Source of the DNA: Puniceicoccales bacterium
Lineage (GTDB): Bacteria > Verrucomicrobiota > Verrucomicrobiia > Opitutales > JAIRLM01
NCBI GenBank assembly: GCA_031281635.1
Contig: JAITFC010000093.1
Location: 1 to 17,969, forward strand
Direction of reading: 5' to 3'
DNA: 17,969 bases
Each line of letters begins with the position of its first letter. Positions within the stretch are counted from its first letter, which is position 1. The translations under genes and the position numbers were made by a program. Below are positions 16,133 to 17,969 of this stretch, one piece after another. The notes under the pieces were generated by a model. The model had not been told where the DNA came from. It did not search any database and saw nothing but the letters and a program-made list of their open reading frames with translations.

Positions 16133-17969
16133 CTAGTCATCAAGATTAACTTCGGTGAGTTCCCTTTTAGCCGGGGCATAGCTAACTTTCCATTGAGCAT
16201 CTTCCATGTCAGAAAGAGATACAGCCAATCGCTCATCACCAAGTTGTTTTATGGAAAACAGTAGTTCGCTTTTCATGTGATTTGCCATGAAACTTATGAA
16301 TAGACATAGATTGCTGTGTGAAACAATGACATTGCCGAACTGGAGCCTTGTTTTTAGCGCCTTTGTTCGTTGCACGACATCAGCGCGATCTTGAATTGAT
16401 TGAATCCCACTCTCTTCGTATATAACTTTTATTGTCGAAGAAATATCTTCTATATCGCCAAAAGGAGTAGCACATTCTCCTTTTTTTAAAAAACCAGCTT
16501 CTCGCCTTGTTGCTTTTTCCGCTTGTAGCAACGCATTAGCCATTGAGACATCCAATGGGCAGGGGGGAGGGGGAGGGCTTCCCGCCGCTGGAGCTGCTGC
16601 TGGTACTGATGCTGGTTCCGGTGCTGGTACTGATGCTGGTTCCGGTGCTGGTGCTGGAGCTGGTTCCGGTGCTGGTGCTGGTGCTGCCAGCGATCGAGAC
16701 TTTAAGTAGTAGGCTTGCGCGCGTAGGCTCTCATATTCTCCGCCAAAAGTTTGGTTTGATCTTGCCACAACACTCCTTTCGATATCTCTGAATGCGATCT
16801 GGTCGAACTCGCCCATACTTGCTATAACTGCTACACATATTTTATTCGCCTTATCAAAATTGCCTGTTTGCACATAGGTCTTCGCTTGATCAAGGCAGCC
16901 ACCGATCTGATAGATTAATAAATCGAAAAACACAATATCATCCACATTCACGGATTTGTAAGTACACGCACTAATTATACTGTATATAGTTACAGTATCA
17001 CCAATAGCATCAAGTCCCAATAAAAGTGTCCTACATGCATTGTATGCCCACGACTTCGCAGACTTCAATTCTGCGAACATATCTCGAACATTCTGAGGAA
17101 ATCGTAATTTTTCACATAATTGTTGAAATGCATCTTCTAATCGAGTTTCTCTTGTTTCAGCAGACAGCGTACTGTCATCGTAAATATCGCATATGAATGA
17201 CGCCGGTTCTTCTGCCTGTGTTGAATCTTGAACTTGTGGTGCTGCTGCCAAGACTCCTACTGGTATTTGTTCGCTTCTTCCAGCAAAAAAATAGTTCTTC
17301 AGAGCATCTGCGAGCCGTTGCACACAATCTGCAAATCTTTCAAAAAGATCATTGAACGTGAATGTTGCACAGACATCTCCCACATTTAAATTTCCTAAAA
17401 TGCTGTCCCGGCTGACAGGTTCCTGACTCGCGGTGGCCGAATGAAAAGTGACAGTGTCACCGGTGCATCTGGGCACTACAACTCTCGTACCAGGAGACAT
17501 TTCCCCGGGAGTGAGAAAATGTGGTTCGCCCAAGTTGAAGCATTTATGTATGGTGCGGATAAGTGTTTCATATGACCCGCCGCGCTGTATGGCACAATCT
17601 TGCCATAACGTTCCTTCGAAGGGAAGAGCTAGATTTTCCAGTCCTTCCATAGCAATCGTGACGCGCTGCATAATTTCCACTTGCGTTCGCAAATCTGCAT
17701 TTCCTACTTCTGCTTCCGCTGCTGTACTTGTTAATTCCGCACAAATGACCATAATAGCGCGCAGGCAATCTTCTGTGTAACCGTTTCGCAGCTTTGCAAT
17801 TGCAGAATCCAATCGGTCCTTTATACTCAGCGACGGATATTTAGACAGACGCGAAAGAGCTCCGAGCACATTCTTAAAATTTTCAGCGGCTGCTGCGTTG
17901 TTGGGGAATAAACGATCTATCGCACTGCAAGCCTCCCCAAAAATCGGATCGTCCGCAAGCAGAGCATCA
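16133..17969 (-). CDS. Large unknown, mostly helical protein with Pro/Ala/Glu repeat linker (5' end outside window)
   Basis: I do not recognise this protein. The frame is open to the right edge of the window (no stop between the GTG at 17869 and base 17969), so the true start is outside; about 611 residues are visible. Counting from the first complete codon, a first part (1-420) looks alpha-helical, with recurring Ala/Leu/Asp-rich segments. A low-complexity linker follows (about 430-472), built of PAPEPASV-type units and ending in a five-proline run and CPLD. A C-terminal part of about 135 residues follows, with hydrophobic FGNVIVSHSNLCLFISFMANHM and ending EVNLDD. No membrane helix is clear. 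The linker resembles flexible spacers of surface or secreted proteins, but function is unknown. nrdD starts 211 bases after its end, in the same direction. Confidence 0.75.
   Translation of the reverse strand, partial: DALLADDPIFGEACSAIDRLFPNNAAAAENFKNVLGALSRLSKYPSLSIKDRLDSAIAKLRNGYTEDCLRAIMVICAELTSTAAEAEVGNADLRTQVEIMQRVTIAMEGLENLALPFEGTLWQDCAIQRGGSYETLIRTIHKCFNLGEPHFLTPGEMSPGTRVVVPRCTGDTVTFHSATASQEPVSRDSILGNLNVGDVCATFTFNDLFERFADCVQRLADALKNYFFAGRSEQIPVGVLAAAPQVQDSTQAEEPASFICDIYDDSTLSAETRETRLEDAFQQLCEKLRFPQNVRDMFAELKSAKSWAYNACRTLLLGLDAIGDTVTIYSIISACTYKSVNVDDIVFFDLLIYQIGGCLDQAKTYVQTGNFDKANKICVAVIASMGEFDQIAFRDIERSVVARSNQTFGGEYESLRAQAYYLKSRSLAAPAPAPEPAPAPAPEPASVPAPEPASVPAAAPAAGSPPPPPCPLDVSMANALLQAEKATRREAGFLKKGECATPFGDIEDISSTIKVIYEESGIQSIQDRADVVQRTKALKTRLQFGNVIVSHSNLCLFISFMANHMKSELLFSIKQLGDERLAVSLSDMEDAQWKVSYAPAKRELTEVNLDD
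16557..16577 (+). other. G-quadruplex-type motif in the template strand of the unknown gene
   Basis: Four G tracts of 3, 6, 5 and 3 bases are separated by loops of 2, 1 and 1 bases on the plus strand, which satisfies the usual G-quadruplex pattern. It encodes the five-proline run of the minus-strand protein. It may be no more than a by-product of the CCC proline codons. Confidence 0.55.
16602..16673. repeat. 24-base in-frame tandem repeat, three units
   Basis: Units at 16602-16625 and 16626-16649 are identical over 24 bases (GGTACTGATGCTGGTTCCGG then TGCT). The third, at 16650-16673, differs at two positions. Degenerate GCTGGT repeats flank them on both sides. The unit length is a multiple of three, so copy changes keep the reading frame and alter the Pro/Ala/Glu linker by eight residues at a time. 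Confidence 0.92.

Overview
The window is a gene-dense stretch (about 18 kb, no rRNA, CRISPR array or recognisable insertion sequence) of a bacterial chromosome. Protein character, and several features that I remember rather than can test here (a short DnaX preceded by an overlapping RelE-like gene, a Verrucomicrobia-type orphan secretin, a FolB-FolK fusion, an OleB-like alpha/beta hydrolase, a tRNA-Cys resembling the Opitutus one), suggest Verrucomicrobiota, probably class Opitutae. The anaerobic ribonucleotide reductase points to an anaerobic or facultative life. Two proline-rich proteins of no recognisable family might be secreted or host-facing; that is inference only.

Layout. The left part (1-5577) is all on the plus strand: the 3' end of ftsH (cut by the window edge), a secretin, an alpha/beta hydrolase that has lost its nucleophile, truA and a folB-folK fusion. 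An unknown two-helix membrane protein follows on the minus strand (5607-6278). Next, on the plus strand, come a RelE-like gene and dnaX, overlapping by 35 bases. From 8020 to the right edge every confident protein gene is on the minus strand. In transcription order, from the right edge, these are: a large unknown protein with a Pro/Ala repeat linker (its start lies beyond the window), nrdD, rbfA, obgE, ispH, a HIT-family gene and a PgpH-type HD phosphodiesterase gene. One tRNA-Cys gene lies on the plus strand between obgE and ispH.

Functional grouping. Most genes are housekeeping: membrane proteolysis (FtsH), tRNA modification (TruA), folate synthesis (FolBK), clamp loading (DnaX), ribosome maturation (RbfA and ObgE, probably one transcript), isoprenoid synthesis (IspH) and dNTP supply (NrdD). 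HIT and PgpH are 8 bases apart and probably co-transcribed; both families act on nucleotides, the HIT protein on dinucleoside polyphosphates or related compounds and PgpH on cyclic di-AMP. No complete new multi-gene system is evident. The least explained pieces are the two proline-rich unknown proteins, the nucleophile-less hydrolase, the solitary RelE-like protein in front of dnaX, and a tRNA-Cys with an atypical T arm.

No gene-free stretch exceeds 300 bases. The longest gaps are 573-802, 6279-6512 and 15922-16132. Only the last holds a regulatory candidate, the nrdD leader dyad.
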